Source of the DNA: Rebecca billardiae RCC1528
Taxonomy: Eukaryota; Haptophyta
Direction: 5' to 3'
Length of the DNA: 64,000 nucleotides
Assembly (NCBI GenBank): GCA_965240325.2
Contig: OZ251227.1
Location: 248,001-312,000, forward strand
Below, piece after piece: positions 46,686-57,677 of the stretch. The notes beneath the pieces were generated by a model. It worked only from the letters and a program-made list of their open reading frames with translations, did no database searches and was not told the DNA's origin. Position 1 is the stretch's first letter, and every line of letters starts with the position of its first letter. A program made the position numbers and the translations under genes.

Positions 46686-47087
46686 TGCCGCGGGCTCGGG
46701 TCGCCGCGGCGGCGGGCCGCAGGCGCCGGCACAGTCACAGACACATGTCACATGACGATATGAGACTACACAGTGCCGTCGCACTAGCAGCTTACAGTTA
46801 CACTACAAGGGCGTTCCCGGGATCCTGGCACCACACGGTCCCGAAAGCAATGCCCCCCCCTGGGGGGGGCATTGGCCATTGCTAGTGCTACCCGAGACGG
46901 GCCGAGTCCGAGACTCACGCCGAGAGACCGACTCCGAGAGTACTCGCGGAAATCGGTTGAGCTCCGAAGCGTCCCGCGCTCCGCGAGGCTACGGACCGAT
47001 CGGTTCGACCGCGAGGTCTCGCGCTAGCAGACAACGAGTTGGCTTGCTCACCGCGCAGTCATTTATAAGGCATGCGAAGGATCCGCA
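46686..47087. other. Intergenic region with C8/G8 hairpin
   Basis: Apart from the hairpin no feature is seen. It is the 3' flank of the gene that ends at 47088. Confidence 0.35.
46848..46874. repeat. C8/G8 hairpin
   Basis: CAATG followed by eight C, one T, eight G and CATTG gives a 13-bp perfect stem with a one-base loop. Sequence of this kind is often hard to read and may contain an assembly error. Confidence 0.8.
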
Positions 47088-49555
47088 TCAGTGCATCTGC
47101 CGTTGATGCCACTCCCGTGCCGCCTGCGCGGCGACGTCGGCGTCGCCAGTGTCGGCGGCCGACACCTCGTCCGAGTCCTGCTCGCTCGGGACCGCCGGCG
47201 CCGCATCGGCTGCGCCGAGGCGCGCTTGGTGGTTTGCACCCGCGAAGCCAAGCGCGTCCAACGGCGCCTCCACCCCGCTGCCCCGCCCAGCCGGCGGCGG
47301 CTCGTGGAGGGTTTGCGAGCGGCGGCGCAGCGCGGCGAATGGCGAGCCCACGCTGCGACTGGGTGCGGTCTCTGCCGACGCGCGCCGGCCGCGGGTGGGC
47401 GGGGCCGCCGCGGGCTGCGCAGCTGCCGCCGCCTGCTGGTCGCGCGAGCGCCACCACTCGATCACCGCGATCGGCGCCGCGCGCGGCGACGGGCCGTGCT
47501 CCGCCACGCCGCGCACCGCCGCGGCCGCAAGCCGGCCGAGCTGCGTGGGCGGCAGCGCCAGCGAATCAGGCGCGCCCCCCGGCGGATGGCTCGTGCCGGC
47601 GCCGGAGTTGGCGTGCGTGGGCGTGAGGTGGTGCGCGGCGGCGGCGGGCACGCGCGCGGGCGCCTTGCCGCCGCGCGCCCAGCGCGCCTTCGCGCCCTCC
47701 GCCCCGCTCGCCCCGCTCGCCGAGGCCGGCGGCACGGCCGCGTCGGCAGCGAGCGCGGCGCCCGAGCCCGCGCGCTCTGCAGAGGTGGGCGGCGGCAGGC
47801 CGAGCGCGGCGGCCATCGGCGAGGAGGGCGCGGTGGAGAGGCGGACAGGGCGGCCGGTCGCCGACGCGAGGCGCGACGCCGGTGACGCGTGCACCGACTC
47901 GACGCTCCCCGCGCGCGAGTGGTACCCCAGCCCGTGCGCCGCCTCGCGCACCGCCCACGTGTACACCTTGCCGTCCGCGGTGAGCGCCACGCACGCGTCG
48001 CCCTCGACCAAGATCTGCACGACGCGCCCGGCGATGGGCACGCGGATGGGCGCGACTGCGCGGGCGGGGGAGGCGGCAGAGGAGGGCGACGGGGGGGTGA
48101 GCTCGCGCGCGCGCGCGTGCAGGGAGCGTAGAGCGCACGCCCCCGCCCCGGCGCGCGCGCGTGCGCCGGCGCGCCGCGTCTGCGCGCACCGCCGCCGCCC
48201 TCGAGGCTGTCCGCCGCCACGTCCTCGTCCAGCTCGGGCGTCGTGCGCGCGCTGCGGCGGCGGCGGCGGCCGCGGAGGGTGTCGGAGAGGTTCCAGCCCG
48301 ACTTGTCGATCGCGCGGCGGCCCGCATTCGAGCTCGCGCCCAGCATCACCGCGGCGAACCCGCCGGTGAGCATGCAGATCAGCAGCACCTGCCACCAGTG
48401 CGCAATGCCGTGCTGCTCGCCGTGGCGGCGCGGACGGCCCGCGCGCACGCCGCCGTCGGGGCCGCTGGCGTTGGCGCCGCCCGCGCGCGGGCTGTGTGCG
48501 CCGACGGCCGTGGGCCGCGCGCCCGCCCCCTCCGCCTCGTCCCCTTCGTCCGCATCCGCCGCGCCGTCCGCAGCGCCGGGCTGGTCGGCGGCGGAGGCGG
48601 GCGCCGAGGGCGAGGCCGCCGCGCCGTGCCTGTCGTCCTTGTGGTGGTGCTTGTGCTTGTCCGCGCCGTCAGCCGACGCGGCCGAGCCGTCCGACGGCTC
48701 CGTCTCGGCCTCGCCGTCCTCCTCCGCGCCCCCCTCCGCGCCCTTCTCCCCGCCCTCCGCCCGCGCGCCCTCCCCCTCCGCCGGCGGGGTGGGCGAGGGC
48801 CCGAACACAAAGTAGGTCACACCCGTGCGCTTGCCGCGGCCCTGGTACTCGCCGTACCCGTGCTCGAGGCAGGTGCCGCCGAGCTGGCCGCCGCGCCGTG
48901 TGAAGGGCCCCGTGAACGCGGAGGGCAGGCACACCATCTGGCACACGTTCTCCTCCTCGTTCATGTGGAACGCGTCCGAGAGCCGGTTGGACGGGCAGTG
49001 CACGTACGAGGGCCAACTGGCGGGGCCGCCCTTGTCCACCGCAGTCAGCACGTGCCCCTGGATCGTACCGTCGTCGTCGTCGTCGCCGTACGTGCTGTCC
49101 GTGCCGCCCGTCGACACGGACATATCCTCGTCCACCGGCCACATGCTCTCCACCCACGGCTCCGCCGTGTGGCTGAGCCACGACAGGAAGCGCATCTCGT
49201 CCGGCGTGACGGCGGCCGGCAGCGGAGCGAGCGGCGGACGGTCGCGATGGGGGATGAAGGCGAGGCCGACCAGGCCGACGATGAAGATGCACACGGCCGC
49301 GACCACGCGCCCACGGCGCCCCGCCACGGCGCGCCACTCCGGGCTCGGCTGCATCCGCTCGCGCCAGACGGCGACAACAGCCGCGCGCTGCGCGCCGCCC
49401 ATCGCGTGCTGCGCGACGGCACTCCATCCGCTGCGCAGGGCGGGGATGCTCATGCTGGGCGCGCCGAGCCAGCCTGGCGCGGCCGCGGGTGACCCCTGCG
49501 GCGGCGCCTGCTCTCCAAGCGCGTCCTCCATCGCCGCGGAAGGGGCGCACGCCAT
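47088..49555 (-). CDS. Two-span membrane protein with Cys-rich ectodomain, family not recognised
   Basis: Exons 48190-49555 and 47088-48055 (phase 1; intron GTGCGC...GCGCAG) give 777 aa from the ATG at 49555. A first hydrophobic span (VVAAVCIFIVGLVGLAF) lies at about 83-100 and a second (WWQVLLICMLTGGFAAVMLG) at about 387-406. Between them are an acidic stretch, a segment with four Cys (VHCPSNRLSD, ENVCQMVCLPSAF, GGTCLEHGYG) and a long charged low-complexity region with a His/Lys run. After the splice, ILVEGDACVALTADGKVYTW resembles one blade of an RCC1 repeat, but no further blades are seen. The C-terminus is disordered. The function is unknown. Confidence 0.7.
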
Positions 49556-50151
49556 GCGAGCGGGGCTCGCGTTTGACGACGCGCGGCAGAGGCGGATGGT
49601 GAGCGCCGGGGCTGGGGCTGAGGGGCTCCAACTGATGCAAACTACTTGATGTGCGTGCCCTCTTTCCGTACGATGCCCTCATTCGTCACCCGGGAGATGG
49701 TGATTTTGATGCTCCGGCGAGGCGCGGCGCGGGCGGCGGGTCCCCCGCCAGCGCCAGGCCAGGGCGGCGGTTGGGCGTTTGTCTATCGTAGCAAAGGGGG
49801 AATCCTACCAGGATCTTAATTAAATCTTCCCGCGCGAGCCATGGCGCGTCGTAACAGGCTTACAATTGACTATTCATCCATTCCCGAAATTATAATGGCG
49901 TATGACCACGTACCCACCGAATTTCAAATGACCATATGACAATCATTATAGTAATCTGGGCGCGCCTATCTCGCCCTCGCCTATGGTAGTAACGAAAAAA
50001 ACCGGGCAGCATGCCAGCATGGCGGAATTGTCGTGAGTCGGCGGGCAATCTCAAGCTTGAAGTGGAAGTGAAAGCCCTGGCGAGCGCCCAAGATCACCCA
50101 TCTCGAGATCAGCGCGTCGCTCGTGGCCACGACGAACCCCGATCTCACTCA
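49556..50151. other. Intergenic region between minus-strand genes
   Basis: These 596 bp contain the promoter side of the preceding gene and the 3' region of the ferlin. They are AT-richer near 49800-49970. No further gene or repeat was seen. Confidence 0.35.
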
Positions 50152-52476
50152 TCATTGGCCAGGGTTGGGGATCGGCGCGGCCGCGAGCGACGTCGAGAGC
50201 CACTCGATCGCCACCTCGAAGTTTTGGATGTGGTCGAGGATGGTGCCCGCGACGACGAGCAGGAACATCAGGCAGAACAGGCACAGGAGGCAGTTGATGT
50301 GCACCGTCGCGTTGATCTCCGACTGCGGCGCGGCGGGCACGACGGCGGTGGCGGCGGCATCGGTGAGCGCATCCGACGGGGCGGGTGAGGGCGCGCGATG
50401 GCAGCGTGCGCGAGCGCACAGCGCGCGCACGGCGCCTCAGCGCGCCGCGCGGCGCCGCGCGGCGCGCACCCAGAGCGAGCGGAACGCGACGAACACCATG
50501 TCCGCCGCCGGCGGCCTCTTGGGCTCGGGCAGCGTCGGGAACGCGTTCGGCGCGTCGCGCCCCACGCCGGACGGCCGCTCGGTCGCCACCTCCTTGGGCA
50601 GCACCTCGATCGTCATCAGAATCTTTGGGTTCTTCTTGCGCCGCCGCCGCTGGCGCTCGCGCGTCTTTCTGTCCTTCTTGACCACCTCGGGCGTGGGCTC
50701 GAGCTGGATCCAGCCCTTCGCGCCGCCCTCGACCGTGGTCGCCGCGTAGTGCAGCCCCTCCTTGTGCGTGATCATGTTGTCGCGGTGGCGGAAGGCCTGC
50801 GCGGCGGGGCGCGGTTGTGGTGGCGCGCGCGCGCGTGCGAGCGTCAGCGGCGCGGCGCGGCGCGCACCGGGCGCCGTCTCGCGCGGGCGGCGCAGCGGCA
50901 CGGCGCGCGCGTGCGCGCGTGCCTTGCGCATCAGGTGACGCAGCTTGAGCGCGCGGTACGCCAGCACCTCGCCGCCCGAGAGGAAGTCCCAGTCGCACAT
51001 CTGCAGCACACGTGTGCAGGCAGAGGTGCGCGCGGCGGCGCGGGGCAACCGTCAGGCCAAACGCGCACGGCGCGCGCGCGCGCGCGCGCGCGCGCGCTCG
51101 CTCGCTCGCGGGCTGCGCACCTGCAGCTGCAGGCGCACGCGCTTCGCGGGCAGCGCGAGCGAGAAGACGAAGCGCCAGTTGAACGCGCCGCGCCCGTTCC
51201 TGCAGAAGTAGTGCACGTCTGTCTCCTGCGACTGCTTCACAATGCCCTCCGCGCCCGACAGCATGCCGCGCACGTACAGGTCCGACTTCTGCGCCTGCGC
51301 GTCGGCCCACGGCGCGTACTTGGTCTCCCAGATGATCACGCGCAGCTCGTACTCCATCGTCGCGGGCGGCTTGGTGTTCACCGGCGGGAACGCCTTGAGC
51401 CTCGCGCGCGGGATGATGTCGACCCACAGCTCCGCGCGGCCCTGCACCGCACTCGAGACCGGGTTGAGGAGCGTGCGCCGCTCGACGGGCTTGAGCTCGA
51501 AGCCCTGCCACGCGCGCGAGCACCAGCGCTCCTCGAGGTCGATCACCGTCGAGCCGATGTAGTCGTCCGGCCCTGCGCGCGCGCGCGCGCACGCCGCGTC
51601 AGCACGCACGCCGCGGCCGCGCGCGCAGACGGAAAGTGCGCGCGCGCACGCGCGGCAAGCGCGCGCGCGGCCGCTCGCGCTGCGCGGTCTCGCACCGAGC
51701 AGGTCGTGGTCGTACACGTCCATGCGCAGCAGCGAGTGGCCGGGCATCTGCGTCTCCATCTCGAACGTCTCGTAGAACGACGCGTCCAGCGACGACTTGA
51801 CGTGCCTCGAGCGGTCCCCGTGCTTGGTCTGTCCGAGTGTGAGGATCACGTACGGGTCTGCGGTGCCCTGCACGTCCTGCGGCAGGATGCCGGAGATGCG
51901 CAGCAGGTACAGCCGGACGACGACGGGCTTGGGGTACTGGATGGTGCGCAGCCGGTCGAGCACGGCCTCGGTCTGCTTCGCGCCGCGCGCCTGGTAGTCC
52001 GCCTCGCTCACCACGCGCACCAGCGTCTTGAGCAGCCCGCACTCGCGCGTGATGCGCCCAGCAAACGCGTTGGCGCCGAGCACGCCGCGCGTGAGCACGA
52101 GGTTGTCGAACGTCTGCTCGCGCGCGGTGAACTCCTCCTCGTCCTTCTCGAGCTCCATGTCGAGGATGCGCCGGCCCTGCATGTACTTGGGCAGGAAGTC
52201 GCTCTCCTCGTCGTCCTCGTCGTCCTCCTCCGACGCGTTCGCGCCGCCGGCTCGGCCGCCCCACAGCGAGCCGCTCGTCCAGATCGGGTTGCGGCCGCGC
52301 GGCGCGCTCACCGGGCCCTGGTCGGGGCGCGCGGGCCGGATGATCGCCGGGTCGTCGAACTCGCGCCCGGGCGCGCCGTCGCCGGGGGTCTTGGCGAGGC
52401 GGCCGCCCTCCTGCGCGTCGAACGGGTTGAAGATCGACCCCGAGCGCGCGCGCATCCCCGGCCGCACGGGCTTGGT

Positions 52477-52517
<41 letters not shown>

Positions 52518-55500
52518 GCACGTTGGCACCAAAGCTCACGCGCGAGGTGGCGCGGATGGGCGGCGAGACGAAGGCGGGGGGCGGGGGCAGCGCGTCCGCG
52601 GCGGCCGAGTCCTCGCTCAGCCCGTCGATCAGCTCGTCCGACTGGTTGAGCGACTGCTGCGAGTCCGAGCGCCGCATCGTGCCGCGCTCAGCGATGGTCA
52701 CGCTGTTGGGGCGGCGCGAGGGACCGCCGACCAGCCTGCGCGCGGCCACGTGCATCGGGTCCTCGGTGCCGCGCAGCTCGCGGACCTCCTCGATCCGGAT
52801 GAGCCGCGCGGGGTCGGCGGTGCTCGCGGTGGGCACGAGGTCCTTCACGAGGCTCGCGTCCTGCTTCACGTCGCGCAGGTGCACCCGGTCGCCGATCTGC
52901 GCGCGGGCGCGCGCGGGCGGCGAGGCGGGGCGAGCCGAGCCGAGGCGCGCGCTCAGCAGGGGGCTCGGGCGGCGGGCGCGCGCGCGAGGCGGGCGCGGCG
53001 CGCGCGCACGTGGATCGTGTAGATCTGCGAGGCGAGCAGCGGGTTGCGCCGCAGCGCCTGCATGCGCAGGTCGTACACGCGCGTCGTGTCGCCGATGCGC
53101 CATGCGCGCCGGCCGCCCGCCGCGCCGCCCTGCGCGGGCTCGCTGTTGATCAGCTCGAGCGCGGCGTCGAGCTGCTCGACCCACAGGTCGGCGGCGGCGA
53201 GCCCCGTCGGCTTCCCCGCGTGCGCCTGCGCCGCCTCCACCCACGGCAGCTTGCCCGACAGCTCGAGCGCCGACTGGCCGATCTGCGTGCCCACCAGCCC
53301 GCCCAGGTGAGGGTCTATCAGCCGCGCCGAGAGCGCGGGCGCGAGGTGCAGCCCCGAGGGGAACTTCTCGCGCATGCGGATGACCTCGAGGTAGTTGGGC
53401 GAGGCGGCGCTGGGCACCTTGGACGGCGTCGTGCGCACGAGCGAGCGGTAGTCGCCGCCCGCGCCCAGGTCGAACGTCGAGTAGGGCGACGAGAGCCGGC
53501 CGGCGACCCGAGGCTCGAGCCCTCGGCCGCCGACCGCGATCACCTCCACGATGCACGGCTCGCCGCGGAGCTCGATGCTCTTGCGCGGGCCGATCTGGTA
53601 GCCGGGCGAGAGCGGCACGAGGGTGAGCGAGCACACGAGCGTCGCCTTCAGGTCGCCCGGCGTGCCGAAGTGGATGTCCACCTCCTTGATCTCCTCGTCC
53701 GCGAGCGAGCGCGGCAGGCTCGCGAGCTCGATCGCCGCGCGCCCGACGCGCTCGTCGCGCGAGATCGCGTCGTGGTCCCAGAGGAAGAGGAGGACGAGCG
53801 GGCCGAGGTGGATGTTGTCGCGCGGCAGGCTCAGCTGCATCGAGTACTGCGTGTACCACTTCGGGTACGACGTCTGCTTCTTCAGCTCCGTCTTGAGCGA
53901 GCGGCCGCCGCAGTGCAGCCGCACGTACGGGTCGAGCGAGCCCGTCTCGTCCGCCGCCGGCAGGTTGCGCCCGAGGTAGAGGCGGAAGACGAGCTCGAAG
54001 GGGAGCGGGTTGGCGAAGAGCGGCGCGAGGTTCTCGGCGAACGGCAGCTCCGCCGTCTCGCGCGCGCGGCGCAGCAGCACGCCGAGCAGCAGGTACCCCG
54101 CCGCGCCCTCGCCCGCGCCGCTGAACGCGCCAAAGCCCTGCGTCTCGCGCAGCGCCGTCCACTTGGGCGCCTCCCACGGCTTGTCGGTGAGCTGCAGCAG
54201 GTCGACGGCGGCGTAGCGCAGGTACGCGACGCGCACGGGGCGGCCGCCCGTGCGCGTGAGCGACTGCACCAGGTACACGAACACGTCGGGCAGCTGGCGC
54301 GGGTCGTCGGGCAGCCGGCGCTTCTCCTCGCGCGCCAGCTTGAACGAGTACTCGCCCGACGGCGAGACGCGCGTGCCAAAGTTGAAGCGCGCGCCGCCGA
54401 ACTCGACCTCGATGGAGAGCGGGCCGCCGGGGAGGTACGCGCCGGCGAAGAGCCACACGCGCAGCACGTACTCGTCCTCCGGCGGCGAGACCAGCTTGTC
54501 CGCGCGGAACGGGTCGTTGCGGATCGTGCGCGGCACGCGGTTCGCCTCGATCTTGGTGTTGCCGAGGAAGTCCACGACGCGCTTCGGCTGCATGTCCTGC
54601 AGCCGGCCGAGGGGGAGCTCGAAGGACTGCGCGACGGGCTGCGCCGCCTCCTTCGCCCACACCGTGAGCAGCACGCGCCCGCGGAACGCGATCCCCGCCG
54701 CCTTGCCCGTGTTCATGCGGTACGCGGCGCGGCCGCGCAGCAGCGGCGGCGCGCCGTAAAAGTAGTACCAGCGCGCGACCGTGCCCCTCGGCGGGTGGCC
54801 CTCCTCGGCGTCGTCGTCCTCGACGGTCTGCTTGACGATCTCGTCGAACGGGATCAGCACCGCCCCGATCGGCTCGCGCCCGAGCACGTCGCCGTCCCAC
54901 AGCATCACCGTCACGTGCGCCGAGTTGGCGGGCACGACGTACGGCAGCTCGAGCTGCTGCTCCCACACCGGTGCGCGCGCGCGCGAGATGAGCGAGGTGC
55001 GCACGGACTCGCGGCCGTGCGAGATCTCGACGTACGGGTCGATCGAGCCGAAGAGGTCCAGCTTGGGCAGCCCCGCCGCGCGGTGCACGCGCACGAGCAC
55101 GAGGTGCGACTTGCGCCGCACGGCCGGCGTGACGATCAGCTCGTCGTCCGACAGCTCGTCGTCGTTGTGCGACGGCGCGCTGTGCCGGCCGAACTGGACG
55201 GAGACGGAGAGGCGGACCTTCGCGTGCACGACCGCTGTGCCCGGCCGCTCGAGCCCGAACCAGCGCCGGTGCAGCTCGCGGTTCTTCTGCGCCGCGAACC
55301 ACGCGACGGGCGCGGAGAAGGCGCCCACCACGTTGCGCCGCAGCCCCGCAAAGCCGGTCGAGTCCCACAGCGTGATGGTGAGCGTCATGTCGCTTGCGGC
55401 GATGTCGCTCTCGACCTCGTTCTCGATGTGGAACCGCTCGTCGTACACGCAGTACTCCACCTTGTGCAGCGTGCGCGTCGCGCGCTTGTCGCCATCCACG

Positions 55501-55655
55501 TCGACCTCGACGGTCGGGTCGAGAATCGTGCGCCCGTCCTCGGTGAGGATGTCCTTCGCCTCGATGACGTGGACGTCGATGGCATACTTACCCTTCTGCA
55601 GCTCGATGGGCCGTATGTCGAAAGGGTCCGCGCGACCCTTGCGCTCGCCCGACAT
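50152..55655 (-). CDS. Ferlin-like multi-C2 membrane protein
   Basis: Six exons (55655-53010, 52896-51696, 51572-51121, 51000-50923, 50796-50470, 50322-50152) give 1624 aa from the first in-frame ATG. At least five C2 domains are recognisable: YAIDVHVIEAKDILTEDGR, HLVLVRVHRAAGLPKLDLFG, FELVFRLYLGRNLPAADETG, VVVRLYLLRISGILPQDVQG and YELRVIIWETKYAPWADAQ followed by KSDLYVRGML. The last is the typical ferlin C2F signature. The C-terminus is a single membrane anchor (CLLCLFCLMFLLVVAGTIL) with a short tail. Ferlins act in calcium-dependent vesicle fusion and membrane repair. The intron 50922-50797 begins GC rather than GT: removing it joins LRHLMRK to AFRHRDN, whereas its translation is an Arg/Ala-rich insert. 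A Gly run of 13 lies in exon 2. Confidence 0.9.
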
Positions 55656-56050
55656 GCCGCCGACGGCGCGTGCTGCCCGAGAGGAGCAGCACACGCTCGG
55701 GCTGCTCGCCTCAGTGGCGCGCTCGAAAAATGGGCGGCATTCGCGAGCTCCCGCTGATCAAGCAGCCGAGCGAGCGCAAAGGCGCGCACGCACGCGGCGG
55801 GGGCCGCCCGGGCTGGAGATTCGCCCGTCGGCGGGGTGCGGGTAGCACGGCGAGACCCGAGATAGATCTTTTCTGAGACTGAAGAAGTCCGCCTCTTCGG
55901 CAAGCTGTGAACCACATGAATATGCGCGCTCTCAATAATAATAAAAAGTGATCGCGACAAGCCTGTTTGCGGGTAACATTCTCTCCGATGAATCAGTCTC
56001 TTGCGAGTAATCGCGCTCCTTTTGATACACTTTTTTGATTTCTAGGAGAA

Positions 56051-56124
56051 GGGGGCTGGCCAGGGTAGGGCTGGAGGCTTCGGCCGCCAGCCTGATCACC
56101 CGGAGCCCGTTATAAATAGGGGAA
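56051..56124 (+). promoter_or_regulatory. Repeated TATA-plus-hairpin module, second copy
   Basis: This copy is nearly identical to 19299-19372. The hairpin at 56069-56092 is GGCTGGAGGC, TTCG, GCCGCCAGCC with one A-G mismatch. TATAAATA follows at 56111-56118. No recognised gene starts close downstream, so the copy may be a mobile promoter or the end of an element. Confidence 0.5.
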
Positions 56125-56175
56125 TGGCGGGCCGTAGGTCCGCCCCAGGGGAATGGCGGGCCGTAGGTCCGCCCC
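56119..56175. repeat. 29-bp tandem duplication
   Basis: Two adjacent copies of a unit beginning GGGGAATGGCGGGCCGTAGG (56119-56147 and 56148-56175) follow the TATA module. Confidence 0.85.
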
Positions 56176-56819
56176 TTGTAGTGCCCGGGAAAAAGATAAG
56201 AAAAAGAAAAAGAAAAAAGAAAATCGCCTCGCACATAAAAGAAAATCGCCTCGCTCACTGCCGGGTCGCTTCGCTCACTACCGGGCGCCCTCGCAGCTCC
56301 CACTGGGGACGCTCGGCCGAAAACCATGCCGGCCATGGCGCGGAGCGCGTGGGCGGCGCGCGCCGAATCCAACGCCGGCGCAGACATCGCGCGAGGATTC
56401 CCGAGACGTGGTTTCGCCCGATTCGCGATTGCTGCCCTCCTCGTCTCGCGTGCAGGTCGAACGGGGGCCAAAGTCGACGCGTTTGGAGGCACGGTCGGCG
56501 CGTCGACACGATCGTGCGACCTGGGGCGGTCCTCGCCCGACTTGCACGTCGAGCGCTCGCACGAGCCATAGTATTAAGCGCTGCGCACGACAACCACCTC
56601 GCGCGATCCACCGTCGCGCGTCGGGCTCGGTGCGGAAAGGCCCTCATCACGAGGCGTCTCGCGGGCGGGAAGCGCCATCGCACGCGACGCAAGCTTTGGC
56701 GCGGCCTTCTGAACTCGATCGCCGGAAACGGCGCACCGGACTGTCGCGTGCCACAACTTCTCAAAGCCGGGCGCATGCAAATCCGTTTGCTACAGCTGTA
56801 CCAGTTCCCGGCCAAGCCA

Positions 56820-57627
56820 TGGCGTCGACGGTGACCAATGCGACGGAGGCGCAGCGCAAAGCGGCGTACGAGGCGCAGCGAACGCAGCTGCCGTGTCTGT
56901 CGCCGTGGCAGGAACCGCGTCTTGGCGAGTCGGCGGCCCTCGTCGCACAGCGCTACAGTATGACCGATCCCAGAGGCGCATCCGCCACGAGCTGAAACGC
57001 CGAGCGTGCAACATTGTCGCCCCATCCTCCACCATGTCACGAGCGCTGCGGGACGAGGCCGACGTCGTGAAGCCAGTGGCACATGCGCTGCGCTTCCTGT
57101 GCCTGCTCGAGCAGCGCGTGCCCACCCTCGATCGCGAGTGGCACACGCTCTCGCACTGCGCGCGCGCGCACCGCCGACAGCTCCTGATACCGCCGAACGT
57201 GCGGGTGCCGGACCTGTCGCGCGAAGCGGCGAGCGCCGACGAGCGCTTGGACCTGGACGCGTTGTTGCGCAGCGTGGCGGCCGTGCACGACGCCGACGCG
57301 ACCTTCGCCGAGCCCATCGTGCCCGGAGCGGACATCGGCATCCTCGCGACACACGATCTCAGCTGGCGGCAGGAGGAGATGCTGTCGCGTTATTATTCGT
57401 CAGTGAGTCAGGTAGCTCACCATCATCTGTGTGTCGCATTGTTATTCGTCATCCTGCCCGTCAAACCGCTAAATAAAAGGCGCGAACCCGCTGGGGAAAT
57501 ATTGCGACAGCACTGGCACGGCCCGCCGACCCCCCCGCCCGCCAGGGCAGAGTTTTTTAAAAAAGACCGTGGATTGGGGAGTACTGCCGGCAGTGAGCGC
57601 CTGCGCGCGACCTCAGAGTCAGACTGA
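56820..57627 (+). pseudogene. Possible gene or pseudogene with a frame change
   Basis: A frame from the ATG at 56820 reads MASTVTNATEAQRKAAYEAQ and ends at 56995. A second frame, shifted by two bases, continues with helical sequence such as SRALRDEADVVKPVAHALRF, RVPTLDREWHTLSHCARAHR and DERLDLDALLRSVAAVHDAD. The two halves look like parts of one protein, but no intron of normal length joins them. A frameshift mutation, a sequencing error or chance would each explain this. No family is recognised. Confidence 0.25.
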
Positions 57628-57677
57628 GTCTGATCACTGACGAACGGCGCTCTAACTGAGGAACGGCCCGGTCGTCG

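Larger units (their letters stand above)
55656..56819. other. Intergenic region with TATA-hairpin module and tandem duplication
   Basis: Upstream of the ferlin start lie an AT-rich stretch (55900-56040), the repeated TATA/hairpin module (56051-56124), a 29-bp tandem duplication (56119-56175) and an A-rich stretch (56190-56260). No gene is supported here. Confidence 0.4.

Noticed and set aside
50398-53022. Plus-strand frame of 874 codons
   Set aside because: Also antisense to ferlin exons and introns; low complexity and no motif.
53010-55757. Very long plus-strand frame (915 codons) opposite the ferlin exon
   Set aside because: It is an antisense shadow caused by GC-saturated third positions; the translation is Arg/Ala/Val/His-rich without domains, while the minus strand gives clear C2 domains.
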